DNA of 64,000 bases. Origin: Actinomycetaceae bacterium MB13-C1-2 (lineage in GTDB: Bacteria > Actinomycetota > Actinomycetes > Actinomycetales > Actinomycetaceae). A program made the translations under genes and the position numbers. The stretch lies in contig CP141731.1 of assembly GCA_035621235.1 (NCBI GenBank), positions 2,170,001 to 2,234,000 of the forward strand, in the 5' to 3' direction. Within the stretch, counting starts at the first letter, position 1, and every line of letters starts with the position of its first letter. The notes below the pieces were generated by a model. That model saw nothing but the letters and a program-made list of their open reading frames with translations. It had not been told where the DNA came from and made no database searches. Shown in pieces: positions 42,743 to 51,516 of this stretch.

Positions 42743-44203
42743 CTATCCTGCGTTTACTTCGATCACCTTGGCCCCGTCGGTCGGTTGCGAAGGTTCCTGA
42801 TCCGTGGAAGTGGACTCAAGCGGATCGGGAGTGTCCTCGTTATCCTCGAACAGATCATCCGCGTTAGCAGCGGCGTACTGGACTTCGTCGAGGATGCCTT
42901 CGCGCTTCGAGACAATGACGGGGACCAACACCTGTCCTGCCACGTTCACGGCAGTCCGTCCCATGTCGAGGATCGGATCGATCGCAAGAAGCAGACCGAC
43001 GCCCTCAAGCGGTAGACCGAGTGTAGACAGCGTGAGCGTGAGCATTACGGTTGCCCCAGTGACACCGGCCGTTGCTGCCGAACCAACCACTGCAACAAAG
43101 GCAATCAACAGATAGTCAGTGATCCCCAGGTCGATACCAAAGAACTGGGCGACAAAGATCGCTGAAATCGCAGGGTAGATTGAAGCGCAACCGTCCATCT
43201 TCGTGGTTGCTCCAAGGGGCGCCGCAAATGAGGCGTAGCTACGCGGAACCCCGAGGTTACGCCAGGTGACGCTCTCAGTTACGGGCAGGGTGCCGATTGA
43301 TGAGCGAGAGACGAAACCAAGTTGGATCGCGGGCCACGCCCCACGGAAATACCTCGAGATTGAAAGTCTGTGGCTTGCGAGCAGTGCCGGGTAGACGATG
43401 AATAGCACTATCGCCAGTCCGGCATAAACCGCGATCGCAAAGGTCCCAAGACTTGAGAGTGAACTCCAGCCATACGAGGCGATGGCATTGCCAATTAGGC
43501 CAATAGTTCCAATCGGGGCGAGGCGAATAACCCACCACAGTACCTTCTGTATAACGGCCAGTAACGAAGCATTAAAACTCAGGAAAGAGTCAGCTTTCTT
43601 TCCCACTTTCAGCGCCGCTATGCCTACTGCTATGGCGACCACCAGGATCTGCAGAACATTGAAGTTCACAGCCGAGGCGGCTCCGGTAATTGCGCCTTCT
43701 GCATCGCGCACAAGATTCGTGCTGCTGTAGATTCCGAGGAAGTTTGCGGGAATGATGCCGTTCAAGAAATCTAGCCAAGAACCTGTCCGCGACGGTGTCT
43801 GTGCGAGATCTACTGAAACTCCGGCGTTGGACCCCGGTTTGAGCACCAGGCCGAGGCCGATACCGATAACGACCGAGATTAGCGCGGTGATAGCAAACCA
43901 AATCAGAGTCTGGAATGCAAGGCGTACGCCATTGGTGATTCCTCGAAGGTTTGCTATCGAAGCGACGATCGCCGTAAACACCAGCGGCGGGACGATAGCG
44001 CGCAGAAGCGTTACAAACGCGGAGCCAATTGTGGAGAGCGTAATAGTCAGCCAATTGGAGTCACCGGTTGCAGTTTCACCGATCACGAGAGCAGCCCATC
44101 CGAGCAGCACTCCGAGGGCTAGACCGATAAGGATTTGGATTGAGAACGAGGGGAGCTTGAGTCTCCTCCGTTTCGCAGGCTTGATGGATGTTGATGTAGA
44201 CAT
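42743..44203 (-). CDS. Dicarboxylate/amino acid:cation symporter (DAACS)
   Basis: The product is 486 residues, polytopic. Helix LVLTAIVASIANL-type segment reads AIVPPLVFTAIVASIANLRG; the serine-rich re-entrant loop is FVSRSSIGTLPVTESVT, followed by YASFAAPLGATTKMDGCASIYP (HP2/NMDGT-like) and GIPLEGVGLLLAIDPILDM-like AIDPILDMGRTAVNVAGQ. These are the ion and substrate sites of the GltPh/DctA family. The NMDGT motif here is TKMDGCA. It carries a dicarboxylate, glutamate or serine with Na+ or H+. The last 50 residues are acidic and cytoplasmic. Confidence 0.93.
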   Translation of the reverse strand: MSTSTSIKPAKRRRLKLPSFSIQILIGLALGVLLGWAALVIGETATGDSNWLTITLSTIGSAFVTLLRAIVPPLVFTAIVASIANLRGITNGVRLAFQTLIWFAITALISVVIGIGLGLVLKPGSNAGVSVDLAQTPSRTGSWLDFLNGIIPANFLGIYSSTNLVRDAEGAITGAASAVNFNVLQILVVAIAVGIAALKVGKKADSFLSFNASLLAVIQKVLWWVIRLAPIGTIGLIGNAIASYGWSSLSSLGTFAIAVYAGLAIVLFIVYPALLASHRLSISRYFRGAWPAIQLGFVSRSSIGTLPVTESVTWRNLGVPRSYASFAAPLGATTKMDGCASIYPAISAIFVAQFFGIDLGITDYLLIAFVAVVGSAATAGVTGATVMLTLTLSTLGLPLEGVGLLLAIDPILDMGRTAVNVAGQVLVPVIVSKREGILDEVQYAAANADDLFEDNEDTPDPLESTSTDQEPSQPTDGAKVIEVNAG

Positions 44204-44668
44204 AGGAGTTTCCTTGTTTTAAGTGAACTGAAATGCGTAGCCAGCATGGCGGCCCCTGGCAACGCGGGCTTCGTTCCCTTGTCATCCCGCATAGAAGCGG
44301 CAAAACCGACGCATATTAGGCGTCTAGATATCAACGAAACTGAACGCGACTCAACGACGGAATCTGTATGGTTCAGTAACTGCTTATCGCGGGCGATCTG
44401 CCCGATGACAAGGGAGGGCCAGGTTTACCGGCGTTACGCGGTGAAAGGTCGCTGGTCTCAGCGCACCGGACACATCGCGAACGCCTGGCGCATGCAACAG
44501 CACATCAGCGAGCGCGAGGACTCGAAGGTGCGGTTTGCGATGCGCGCATTATTCACGTGGTCTCCAGATCAGTCGTGTTGACGGAGTTAGCTCCAAGGTC
44601 AACGGCACCACAATAGACCGATGACCGGCAGATACTCAAGACCCCCTCACACAGTGAGCACACCGGAA
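44204..44668. other. Intergenic region with one repeat copy
   Basis: No convincing gene; a plus frame at 44246-44581 has no recognisable domain. A copy of the dispersed repeat lies at 44620-44637 (minus), containing the exact 11-mer also found at 2585 and 39488. The 5' part is the likely promoter of the symporter gene. Confidence 0.45.
44620..44637 (-). repeat. Dispersed intergenic repeat, single copy
   Basis: On the minus strand it reads GAGTATCTGCCGGTCATC, matching the consensus for the first 14 bases and then diverging. Confidence 0.6.
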
Positions 44669-45139
44669 CTATCTAAGTCTTGGAGATGAATCTGCCAGCT
44701 CCACTATGCGCCTTGGATTCGACCACCACATCCAGACCAAACCGATCAGTGGCAAGAGCAGCGAGGAGAACCAAACCTGCAAGCCAAAGTTTGCCCACGG
44801 CGACCAGACGTCTGTCGCGGGAAAATCAAGGCTCAACAGTCCTTCGATCAATGGGCCGGCCAGACTAATCGAGATGCAGCTCCAAGCAACCACTCGCATT
44901 CGTCTGCCGTTATGAGTCAATCCAAGCGCAGCGAGTATGTACACCGCCCCGGCAAACAGGGTGGCAAGACGGGGCCCCACCGGCTGGTCCGTTGCATCGA
45001 ACAGTTGCCAAACAGCGATAGCTACCGTCCCAACTCCGAAGACCCAGAAAAGGGCAGGGACGATCCGACCCCATCCCCGTGCAGCCCGTCGGTCATCGTT
45101 GAGATTGATCGAGGGTAAATCCGTCCGTTCCTGGCTCAC
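44669..45139 (-). CDS. Conserved four-helix membrane protein
   Basis: The product is 156 residues with hydrophobic segments at about 27-45 (IVPALFWVFGVGTVAIAVW), 57-75, 82-100 and 120-140, flanked by a polar N-terminus and an Arg-rich C-terminus. No cofactor or catalytic motif is visible. Similar small proteins stand beside lpdA in other actinobacteria, in my recollection; the function is unknown. It is divergent from lpdA. The GTG start at 45139 has no strong ribosome binding site. Confidence 0.65.
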   Translation of the reverse strand: MSQERTDLPSINLNDDRRAARGWGRIVPALFWVFGVGTVAIAVWQLFDATDQPVGPRLATLFAGAVYILAALGLTHNGRRMRVVAWSCISISLAGPLIEGLLSLDFPATDVWSPWANFGLQVWFSSLLLPLIGLVWMWWSNPRRIVELADSSPRLR

Positions 45140-45375
45140 TGCGGAGTCCCAGAACTTTTACCTGCGTAAACCGAGGTCGCATCCGACTGTTCTTCACTCA
45201 CCGAGTAATCTTCACCGCTCGCCGGCCCGGATAGCAAGCTCTGTCCTCGTACTAAAACCGGTAAAACGTGGCCGGTCTTGCACCAATTGACCTGCCGCCG
45301 CTCTGGCGGATCGTGGGACAATGGACCCGAGGAACCGTCGCGGTAGATCGGTGCTGGACGGGCCTACCGAACTAA

Positions 45376-45395
45376 CTGAAACGAAAACGTTTCAG
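45376..45395. promoter_or_regulatory. Palindrome upstream of lpdA
   Basis: CTGAAACG-AAAA-CGTTTCAG is a perfect 8-bp inverted repeat with a 4-base spacer, ending five bases before the AAGGAG ribosome binding site of lpdA. The sequence suits either an operator or a 5' hairpin. Confidence 0.55.
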
Positions 45396-45415
45396 AACTC
45401 AAGGAGCGATAAGAC

Positions 45416-46792
45416 GTGAGTGATTCCGTTTACGACGTAGTAATCCTTGGCGCTGGATCCGGCGGGTACGCCGCGGCTCTGCGCGGTGCGCAGCTGGGTC
45501 TGAAGGTTGTCTTGGTCGAGGGTGACAAGGTTGGGGGAACCTGCCTGCACCGGGGTTGTATCCCAACAAAGGCCTATTTGCACGCCGCGGAGACCGCCGA
45601 CTCTGTGCGAGAAGCCGATCACTTCGGCATCCTCGCAACCCTTGACGGCATCGACATGGGGAAAGTCGGTCAGTACCGCGACTCGGTCGTTGACAAGCTG
45701 TACCACGGGGTTGAGGGACTGCTCGCATCCCGCGGAGTGGAGGTCATCCAGGGTTGGGGACGCGTCACCAGTCCCACCACTGTTGAAGTGAACGGTCAGA
45801 CTCTGACTGGCAAGAATCTGATCCTAGCCACTGGCTCATACTCTCGTAGTCTTCCAAACCTACCGATCGAAGGGCGCGTCATTACCTCTGAACAGGCCCT
45901 AAAAATGGATTGGATTCCGAGTCGCGCAATCATTCTCGGCGGCGGTGTCATCGGAAGTGAGTTTGCCTCTGCGTGGCACTCCTTTGGGTCAGAAGTGACC
46001 ATCATTGAAGGGCTCCCCCACCTGGTTCCGAATGAGGATGAAATCATCTCGAAAAACCTTGAGCGTGCCTTCCGTAAGCGCGGTATCAAGTTCATGGTTA
46101 ACACGCGCTTCAGCGGCGTAACTCAGGACGATTCTGGCGTACACGTCACCACTGAGGATGGAAAGACTGTCGATGGCGACATTCTTCTGGTCGCAGTTGG
46201 TCGCGGACCGGTTACCGAGGGCCTTGGTTTCGAAGAGATCGGGGTGAAACTGGACCGCGGCTTCGTCCTTACCGACGACCGCCTATCCACCGGAGTTCCC
46301 GGAGTATACGCAGTCGGAGATATTGTTCCCGGTCTTCAGCTTGCACATCGCGGCTTCCTGCAGGGCATTTTTGTAGCCGAGGAGATCGCGGGACTGTCCC
46401 CGGTAACCATTGATGAGAATGTGATCCCAAGGGTGACGTTCACCGATCCAGAGATCGCCTCTGTCGGCATCACTGAGAAGCAGGCCCGTGAAAAGTACGG
46501 TGATGAGAACATCAGGACGGTTGAATACAACCTTGCAGGAAATGGCAAGTCCAACATTCTCGAGACTCCCGGCGTGGTGAAGCTGATCGCGGTCGCAGAT
46601 GGCCCAATCATCGGTTTCCACGCGATCGGCAGACGCATAAGCGAGCAAATTGGTGAGGGCGAACTCATGGTTGGTTGGGAGGCCTATCCTGAAGACGTGG
46701 CTTCTTTGATTCACGCCCATCCAACTCAGAACGAGGCGCTGGGCGAAGCAGCCATGGCCCTTGCTGGCAAGCCGTTACACGCTCATAACTAA
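45416..46792 (+). CDS. lpdA: Dihydrolipoamide dehydrogenase (E3)
   Basis: The product is 458 residues from a GTG at 45416 with AAGGAG nine bases upstream. FAD motif DVVILGAGSGGYAAALRG; redox disulfide GGTCLHRGCIPTKAYLHAAE; NAD motif AIILGGGVIGSEFASAW; GVYAVGDIV; C-terminal active-site HAHPTQNEALGE with the catalytic His-Glu pair. It reoxidises dihydrolipoamide of 2-oxoacid dehydrogenase complexes. It is followed after 29 bp by the E2 gene, so the two form an operon; the E1 subunit is not in the window. Confidence 0.97.
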   Translation: MSDSVYDVVILGAGSGGYAAALRGAQLGLKVVLVEGDKVGGTCLHRGCIPTKAYLHAAETADSVREADHFGILATLDGIDMGKVGQYRDSVVDKLYHGVEGLLASRGVEVIQGWGRVTSPTTVEVNGQTLTGKNLILATGSYSRSLPNLPIEGRVITSEQALKMDWIPSRAIILGGGVIGSEFASAWHSFGSEVTIIEGLPHLVPNEDEIISKNLERAFRKRGIKFMVNTRFSGVTQDDSGVHVTTEDGKTVDGDILLVAVGRGPVTEGLGFEEIGVKLDRGFVLTDDRLSTGVPGVYAVGDIVPGLQLAHRGFLQGIFVAEEIAGLSPVTIDENVIPRVTFTDPEIASVGITEKQAREKYGDENIRTVEYNLAGNGKSNILETPGVVKLIAVADGPIIGFHAIGRRISEQIGEGELMVGWEAYPEDVASLIHAHPTQNEALGEAAMALAGKPLHAHN

Positions 46793-46821
46793 GACTCGAC
46801 GAACAAGGAGATAACAGAACA

Positions 46822-48648
46822 ATGGCACAGTCCATCAAAATGCCGGCACTCGGCGAGTCCGTCTCAGAAGGTACCGTCACAGAATGGCTGAAGAAGGTCG
46901 GCGACACCGTCGAAGCCGATGAACCAATCGTTGAAGTCGCAACCGACAAAGTCGATTCAGAGGTACCCTCCCCTGTCTCAGGCGTTCTACTTGAGATCCT
47001 GGTTGATGAAGACGAGACCGTGGACGTTGGGACCGAGATAGCCCGAGTCGGTTCTCCCGACGAAGCAGGTAGTGCACCAGTCGAAACTGCCCCGGCCCCG
47101 GAGGCAGCACCCGCCCCTGAACCCACTCCCGTCTCTATCCCCGCCTCAGAACCGGCACCAGTCGCGACACCCGCACACACAGCAGGAAGCCCATCCACTG
47201 GAAACCTAACCGATGTGACGATGCCAGCCCTTGGCGAGTCAGTTTCTGAAGGAACCGTAAGCGAATGGTTGGTTTCCGTTGGAGACAAGGTCTCTGCCGA
47301 CGACCCGCTCGTTGAGGTCGCAACCGACAAAGTCGATTCAGAGGTTCCCTCCCCGATTGACGGGTACGTCGCGGAAATCCTCGTGGAAGAAGACGACACT
47401 GTCGATGTCGGAACTGTTCTGGTACGTATCTCTGATACTGCTCCATCCGGTGATTCGGGCGCTACGGCTGCGTCCACACCGACTGAGGCAGTCGCGGCAC
47501 CCACTCCCGCAACGCCCGTCACGGCGAGCCCTGCAGCTCCGGCGGTTCCTGCAACTCCAACTCATGCTGCGCCGCCGCCTCCGCCAGTTCCTACACCAGC
47601 CGCGACCCCGAAACCTGATGCCCACGCACAGCTTTTGGAATCTGTCTCCCGAGCTGCGTCTAGCGAGGGTCAGGTAGTCGATCATGCCCCTGGACTTGGC
47701 GCCTCAACCGGATATGTAACGCCCCTAGTTCGCAAGCTGGCAAAAGAGAAGGGCGTCGACCTGTCGACCGTAACCGGAACCGGCATTGGTGGGCGAATCC
47801 GCCGTGAGGACGTTGAAGCTGCAGTGGTTGCATCAGCACCCGCTGTGGTAGCTCCCGCCGCACCAGTTCCTGCGACCTCGACTCCCAGCACCTCCAGTAA
47901 GATCGTGCCCTCGCCTGAGGCCGAAGCCCTTCGCGGCACCACCGAGAAAATGTCTCGTCTACGTCAGACCGTTGCCCGTCGCATGGTGGAGTCGTTGCAG
48001 TCATCTGCGCAACTCACCACCGTATTCGAGGTTGACGTGACCAAGGTTGCGGCGCTTCGAGCGAAATACAAGGACCAGTTTCAGCAGGTCCACGGCACCA
48101 AGCTGACGTTCTTGCCGTTCTTCGTGAAGGCGACGATTGAGGCTCTTGAAGCCCACCCAAAGCTGAACGCTGTTATCGACGATCGCCAGGTCACCTACCA
48201 CGATCACGTCAATATGGGGATTGCCGTCGATGCACCGCAGGGACTGATGGTTCCAGTTATTCGTGATGCTCAGGACCTGAGCATCGCCGGAATCGCCGAG
48301 TCCATCAATTCCCTCGCTTCCAAGGTTCGCGATGGGAAGATCAGCCCCGATGAACTCACTGGGTCAACCTTCACCATCACAAACACGGGTTCGGGCGGAG
48401 CGATCTTTGACACTCCGATTCTGAACATGCCAGAAACCGGAATCCTCGGGACGGGAACCATCGTGAAGCGGCCTGTCGTCGTCAAGGATGCAGACGGCGG
48501 TGAAGCGGTCGCAATCCGCTCCATGGTCTACCTGTCAATCAGCTATGACCACCGTCTGGTTGACGGAGCAGATGCCTCTCGTTTCCTGAGCGATGTGAAG
48601 CGTCGCCTCGAAGGCGGTGACTTCCTGGCTGATCTTCAGCTCGGCTAG
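46822..48648 (+). CDS. sucB: 2-oxoacid dehydrogenase E2, dihydrolipoyl acyltransferase
   Basis: The product is 608 residues, AAGGAG before the ATG. Two lipoyl domains (about 1-78 and 133-210) each carry VEVATDKVDSEVPSP with the lipoylated Lys; long Ala/Pro/Thr linkers follow; a subunit-binding domain lies at about 293-330 (YVTPLVRKLAKEKGVDLSTV); the catalytic domain ends with YLSISYDHRLVDGADASRFL, holding His and Asp of the active site. Actinobacterial E2 of this layout serves pyruvate and possibly 2-oxoglutarate dehydrogenase, so the symbol sucB (versus dlaT/aceF) is provisional. The two lipoyl repeats share a 29-base identical stretch around the lysine codon, a sign of recent duplication or conversion. 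Confidence 0.93.
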   Translation: MAQSIKMPALGESVSEGTVTEWLKKVGDTVEADEPIVEVATDKVDSEVPSPVSGVLLEILVDEDETVDVGTEIARVGSPDEAGSAPVETAPAPEAAPAPEPTPVSIPASEPAPVATPAHTAGSPSTGNLTDVTMPALGESVSEGTVSEWLVSVGDKVSADDPLVEVATDKVDSEVPSPIDGYVAEILVEEDDTVDVGTVLVRISDTAPSGDSGATAASTPTEAVAAPTPATPVTASPAAPAVPATPTHAAPPPPPVPTPAATPKPDAHAQLLESVSRAASSEGQVVDHAPGLGASTGYVTPLVRKLAKEKGVDLSTVTGTGIGGRIRREDVEAAVVASAPAVVAPAAPVPATSTPSTSSKIVPSPEAEALRGTTEKMSRLRQTVARRMVESLQSSAQLTTVFEVDVTKVAALRAKYKDQFQQVHGTKLTFLPFFVKATIEALEAHPKLNAVIDDRQVTYHDHVNMGIAVDAPQGLMVPVIRDAQDLSIAGIAESINSLASKVRDGKISPDELTGSTFTITNTGSGGAIFDTPILNMPETGILGTGTIVKRPVVVKDADGGEAVAIRSMVYLSISYDHRLVDGADASRFLSDVKRRLEGGDFLADLQLG

Positions 48649-48658
48649 AAACAAACCC

Positions 48659-48700
48659 AAAGGGCCAGGGAACTCTTTCAGGTTTCCTGGCCCTTTAGTT
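48659..48700 (+). terminator. Rho-independent terminator of lpdA-E2 operon
   Basis: AAAGGGCCAGGGAAC and GTTTCCTGGCCCTTT form a 15-bp stem (one mismatch or G-U) with an 8-base loop, followed by AGTTTAA. Confidence 0.9.
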
Positions 48701-48758
48701 TAACCACTCCCCGTTTACAGTCACTTATCCGGACGTAGGGTCGATGTGCGTTGAGGGT

Positions 48759-48847
48759 GAGTAATCCTCCGGAGTGGCGCACCGGCAGATATGCTCAACT
48801 GAACCCACCCACAGAGCGCGCCAGGGGCGAGTATCCGCCAGAGTGGC
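48759..48847. repeat. Dispersed intergenic repeat, three copies
   Basis: 48759-48778 (plus, GAGTAATCCTCCGGAGTGGC) and 48778-48796 (minus, GAGCATATCTGCCGGTGCGC) lie head to head, forming one imperfect palindrome; 48829-48847 (plus, GAGTATCCGCCAGAGTGGC) follows. The gap 48701-48920 holds no gene. Confidence 0.6.
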
Positions 48848-48920
48848 ACGCTCATTTCCTGGCATCCGCAGATTTCTTACGCTGATTTCGAGACTCTTTA
48901 CTCTTGATACACCAGGCTGG

Positions 48921-50099
48921 TCACCTCTGATTCGTGAATGACACGATCTTCCATGGGTTCCGCGTCATCGAAACTGCCACGTTCCTTGTCGTTGAGTCCC
49001 GTTGAGGGCCATTTGTAGCGTTATCCCTGACTGAACTGGTGACGCTTGCCTCCGCAGTGATCGTGCTGGCATCACACAGTCTTTCAATCACCTCAACTTC
49101 GTAATCGGGGGCCACGATTCCCCTGCTATTCCCGGCTTCCTCAAGTATTCGAGCATCGATCAGAAAGAGGTTTTCCGACTCGATTTCTCTTAGCCGCGCA
49201 AGGTCTCCATGTTCGAGGGAATCTGCCCGGATCTGGAGGAGTTCTTCCAGTCGAACTTGAACCTGTTCTCTAGATGGACAAGACACGCGCGCCGCTTCGA
49301 TTTGGATCGGGAGTAGCACTGCGAGCGCACCGAGGACTATCGCGGTAACGGTCACTACAGCACCTAATCGGAACCGGACCCGCTTGTGAATCGGCAGACG
49401 CTTAGTTGGGGCGAGCTCAACTGCCGGCTGATCTGCGAATAGGTTCGTGATTCGCTCAAGGTTTTGTTGCTTTGATGCGAAACCGACTTGACGCTCGTCC
49501 GAGGAGGTAGCGGACTTCTTTGCCTCAGTCACAGGGCTGTTCTTGACTCGTCGTCCGTGAGAGGAAACAGGTGACCGCGTTACCTCAGTTCCAACGCCCT
49601 CCTTCCCCTGATACTCATACGAGTGCGTTGCGCTGAGGCCGTCTATCCTGCTCCAGCCGTCTTCTCCTTCCATGTCGAAAGGGACGCAGACAAAGAAGAG
49701 TTCTCCCGACCGAGAGGTTGTCGCGCGAACCCAGACCGCTTCTACGGTCGCGAGTCCTTGGCTCGTCAGGAAAACTCGAGCGGCCTCAGGACTTCTGATT
49801 GTGGGAAAGTCGTCGCGCGAATCACTCAAATAGCCCCTTTCAGGCGCGAACTGGACAAGGGCGCCATCTTCAAAACTGTCTCCTCGTACACGAACTCTGG
49901 CGATCTGTCGGTGGTTGATTGCTGAAAGAATTTGCCAAGTTTCCTCCTCCAGCGGGCCCGGAAAAGTAAGGAACGTCCCCTCCTTGTGTCGCTGAAGCCA
50001 CACAACTCCCCGGGGACGGAAGTACAGCGGTCTGCGGGATACTTCGGATGTCATGCCTTGAGTTTGAAGACTTTTGGCTACGGAGACGGATCTCTCCAC
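48921..50099 (-). CDS. Unidentified single-pass membrane protein
   Basis: The product is 392 residues from a GTG at 50099 (an ATG at 50054 is possible). Residues about 20-155 look like a soluble beta-rich domain (RRPLYFRPRGVVWLQRHKEG, TWQILSAINHRQIARVRVRG); 160-250 is a polar, basic linker; one membrane helix lies at about 257-278 (AVVTVTAIVLGALAVLLPIQ); the C-terminal 110 residues, presumably outside, contain VSCPSREQVQVRLEELLQIR and end NPWKIVSFTNQR. Two cysteines in the outer domain could pair. I do not recognise it. The layout, cytoplasmic domain, linker, helix, outer domain, recalls anti-sigma or wall-associated sensors, but no motif confirms this. Confidence 0.6.
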   Translation of the reverse strand: MERSVSVAKSLQTQGMTSEVSRRPLYFRPRGVVWLQRHKEGTFLTFPGPLEEETWQILSAINHRQIARVRVRGDSFEDGALVQFAPERGYLSDSRDDFPTIRSPEAARVFLTSQGLATVEAVWVRATTSRSGELFFVCVPFDMEGEDGWSRIDGLSATHSYEYQGKEGVGTEVTRSPVSSHGRRVKNSPVTEAKKSATSSDERQVGFASKQQNLERITNLFADQPAVELAPTKRLPIHKRVRFRLGAVVTVTAIVLGALAVLLPIQIEAARVSCPSREQVQVRLEELLQIRADSLEHGDLARLREIESENLFLIDARILEEAGNSRGIVAPDYEVEVIERLCDASTITAEASVTSSVRDNATNGPQRDSTTRNVAVSMTRNPWKIVSFTNQR

Positions 50100-50107
50100 T
50101 AAACCTG

Positions 50108-50211
50108 TTGATAACTCCCATATGTGGAGCCGTAGAATTAACCAATGTTGACCGGGTGCCCGGCGCTCTGGTCACCGCCCCGATGCCCTGTGTGTACAGG
50201 CCCTTCGGGGC
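50108..50211 (+). promoter_or_regulatory. Promoter and structured 5' leader of the MFS gene
   Basis: TTGATA (50108) and TAGAAT (50133), 19 bases apart, form a plausible promoter. The leader then holds two hairpins: TGACC/GGTCA (50149-50174), and GCCCCGA/TTCGGGGC with inner CCTGT/ACAGG (50177-50211). The start codon is 24 bases further on. Confidence 0.45.
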
Positions 50212-50234
50212 AACCGTAACAACGGAGATCTCTT

Positions 50235-51482
50235 TTGTCTTCCCCATCTGCTTCACCCTTCGGCGCCCTGCGTCACTATCGCGAGCTACCCCCTGTTTAT
50301 GGGCTCTCAAATATGCTGGTAGCGCTTATCGCCCGAACCCCCTATGCAATGCTCCCCTTGGGCATAATGACCGCTTTCACTGCTTCGTCAGGTGATCTTG
50401 CCATCGGAGGTCTCGCCTCGGGTGTCTTTTCGATTGCCGTAGCGATTTGTTCCCCTCTGGTCGGGCGAGCTGCAGATCTATGGGGTCAACGTCGAACGCT
50501 GCTTACCCTGGTGCCCCTGAACTCGGTCGCACTTCTTGGCCTGTTCTGGGCGGCGAGTACCGGGATATTCGGTGTTCCGCTACTTGCTATGTGCGTGTTC
50601 GCGGGCGCAACGGTCGTTCCAGTTGGTTCATTCACCAGAGCCAAGTGGGTCTCGTTTGGCACCAGCGCAAGGGTCCTTAACGCCGCCTTCTCATACGAGT
50701 CAATGGCAGACGAGATGCTCTTTGTTCTAGGGCCCGCACTGGTTGGTATTGCTGCGTCGCTGGCAGCTCCCGCAGCGCCACTCCTTCTTGCCTTCGTTTT
50801 CATGGCTGTTGCTGGAACGGCGTTTGCGCTTACTTCTCCCCGATCCCTTGAGACAGTAGCCCCAGAGCCAAAGCAGACCGACACGGCAAACAGCCGCCCG
50901 GCCATCTTCGTGGTTATTCGTGCCGTTCTTCCCGCAATCATTACCCTCATGTCAATCGGCATGTTCTTTGGTGCGACCCAGGCAGGAACAACCGCTCGTG
51001 CGGACCTACTCGGGGTGAACTCCCAGGCGGGTCTCATCTATGCAGTCATGGGCATCGGCTCGGCTCTAGCGTCTTTGGCAGTCGTCATGCTTCCAGCGGC
51101 TTTCCGTGTCCCGTGGCGCCTAATTACCTTTGCTATCGGCATGGCCGTATCGATCTCTGTCGTCGCGTCGCTTACCACGATCCCGGCAACAGTAGGATGG
51201 CTTGCGCTTACTGGCATATTCGTTGGCCCGACCATGGTGACTGCGTTTACCGTGGCCGAACACCTGGCGCCCCGCGGCGGAATTTCTGTCGCAATGACTC
51301 TCATGCAGTCATCCGTCACCGTTGGGGTTTCTCTGGGATCGACAATCGGCGGATCCGTTGCTCAGAATCTCGGTCCTCAACCCGCATATTTCCTGGGCGC
51401 TATTGCCTCCGTGATCATCATTGTGGTGGGAGGCGTTCTTCTTCTGCCCTCGTATCAGAAGCGTCACCGCGACGCGGAGTAA
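50235..51482 (+). CDS. Major facilitator superfamily transporter
   Basis: The product is 415 residues from a TTG at 50235 with GGAGATC upstream. There are 12 predicted helices; the loop between helices 2 and 3 has SPLVGRAADLWGQRRTLLTL, the MFS motif A (GxxxDRxGRR variant). The middle cytoplasmic loop (about 200-225) is short and polar. The family resemblance is to drug or metabolite exporters of the actinobacterial type. No substrate can be named. It is divergent from the unidentified membrane protein and is preceded by a structured leader. Confidence 0.85.
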   Translation: MSSPSASPFGALRHYRELPPVYGLSNMLVALIARTPYAMLPLGIMTAFTASSGDLAIGGLASGVFSIAVAICSPLVGRAADLWGQRRTLLTLVPLNSVALLGLFWAASTGIFGVPLLAMCVFAGATVVPVGSFTRAKWVSFGTSARVLNAAFSYESMADEMLFVLGPALVGIAASLAAPAAPLLLAFVFMAVAGTAFALTSPRSLETVAPEPKQTDTANSRPAIFVVIRAVLPAIITLMSIGMFFGATQAGTTARADLLGVNSQAGLIYAVMGIGSALASLAVVMLPAAFRVPWRLITFAIGMAVSISVVASLTTIPATVGWLALTGIFVGPTMVTAFTVAEHLAPRGGISVAMTLMQSSVTVGVSLGSTIGGSVAQNLGPQPAYFLGAIASVIIIVVGGVLLLPSYQKRHRDAE

Positions 51483-51516
51483 CCGGACCTGCGGATCACT
51501 TGTAGAATAAGAAATC

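Noticed and set aside
44246-44581. 112-codon plus frame upstream of the symporter
   Set aside because: No domain recognised and half of it antisense to the presumed promoter; kept only as intergenic sequence.
46665-47522. Long minus-strand frame opposite the E2 gene
   Set aside because: It is an antisense shadow of the Ala/Pro/Glu-rich lipoyl region, low in complexity and without a domain.
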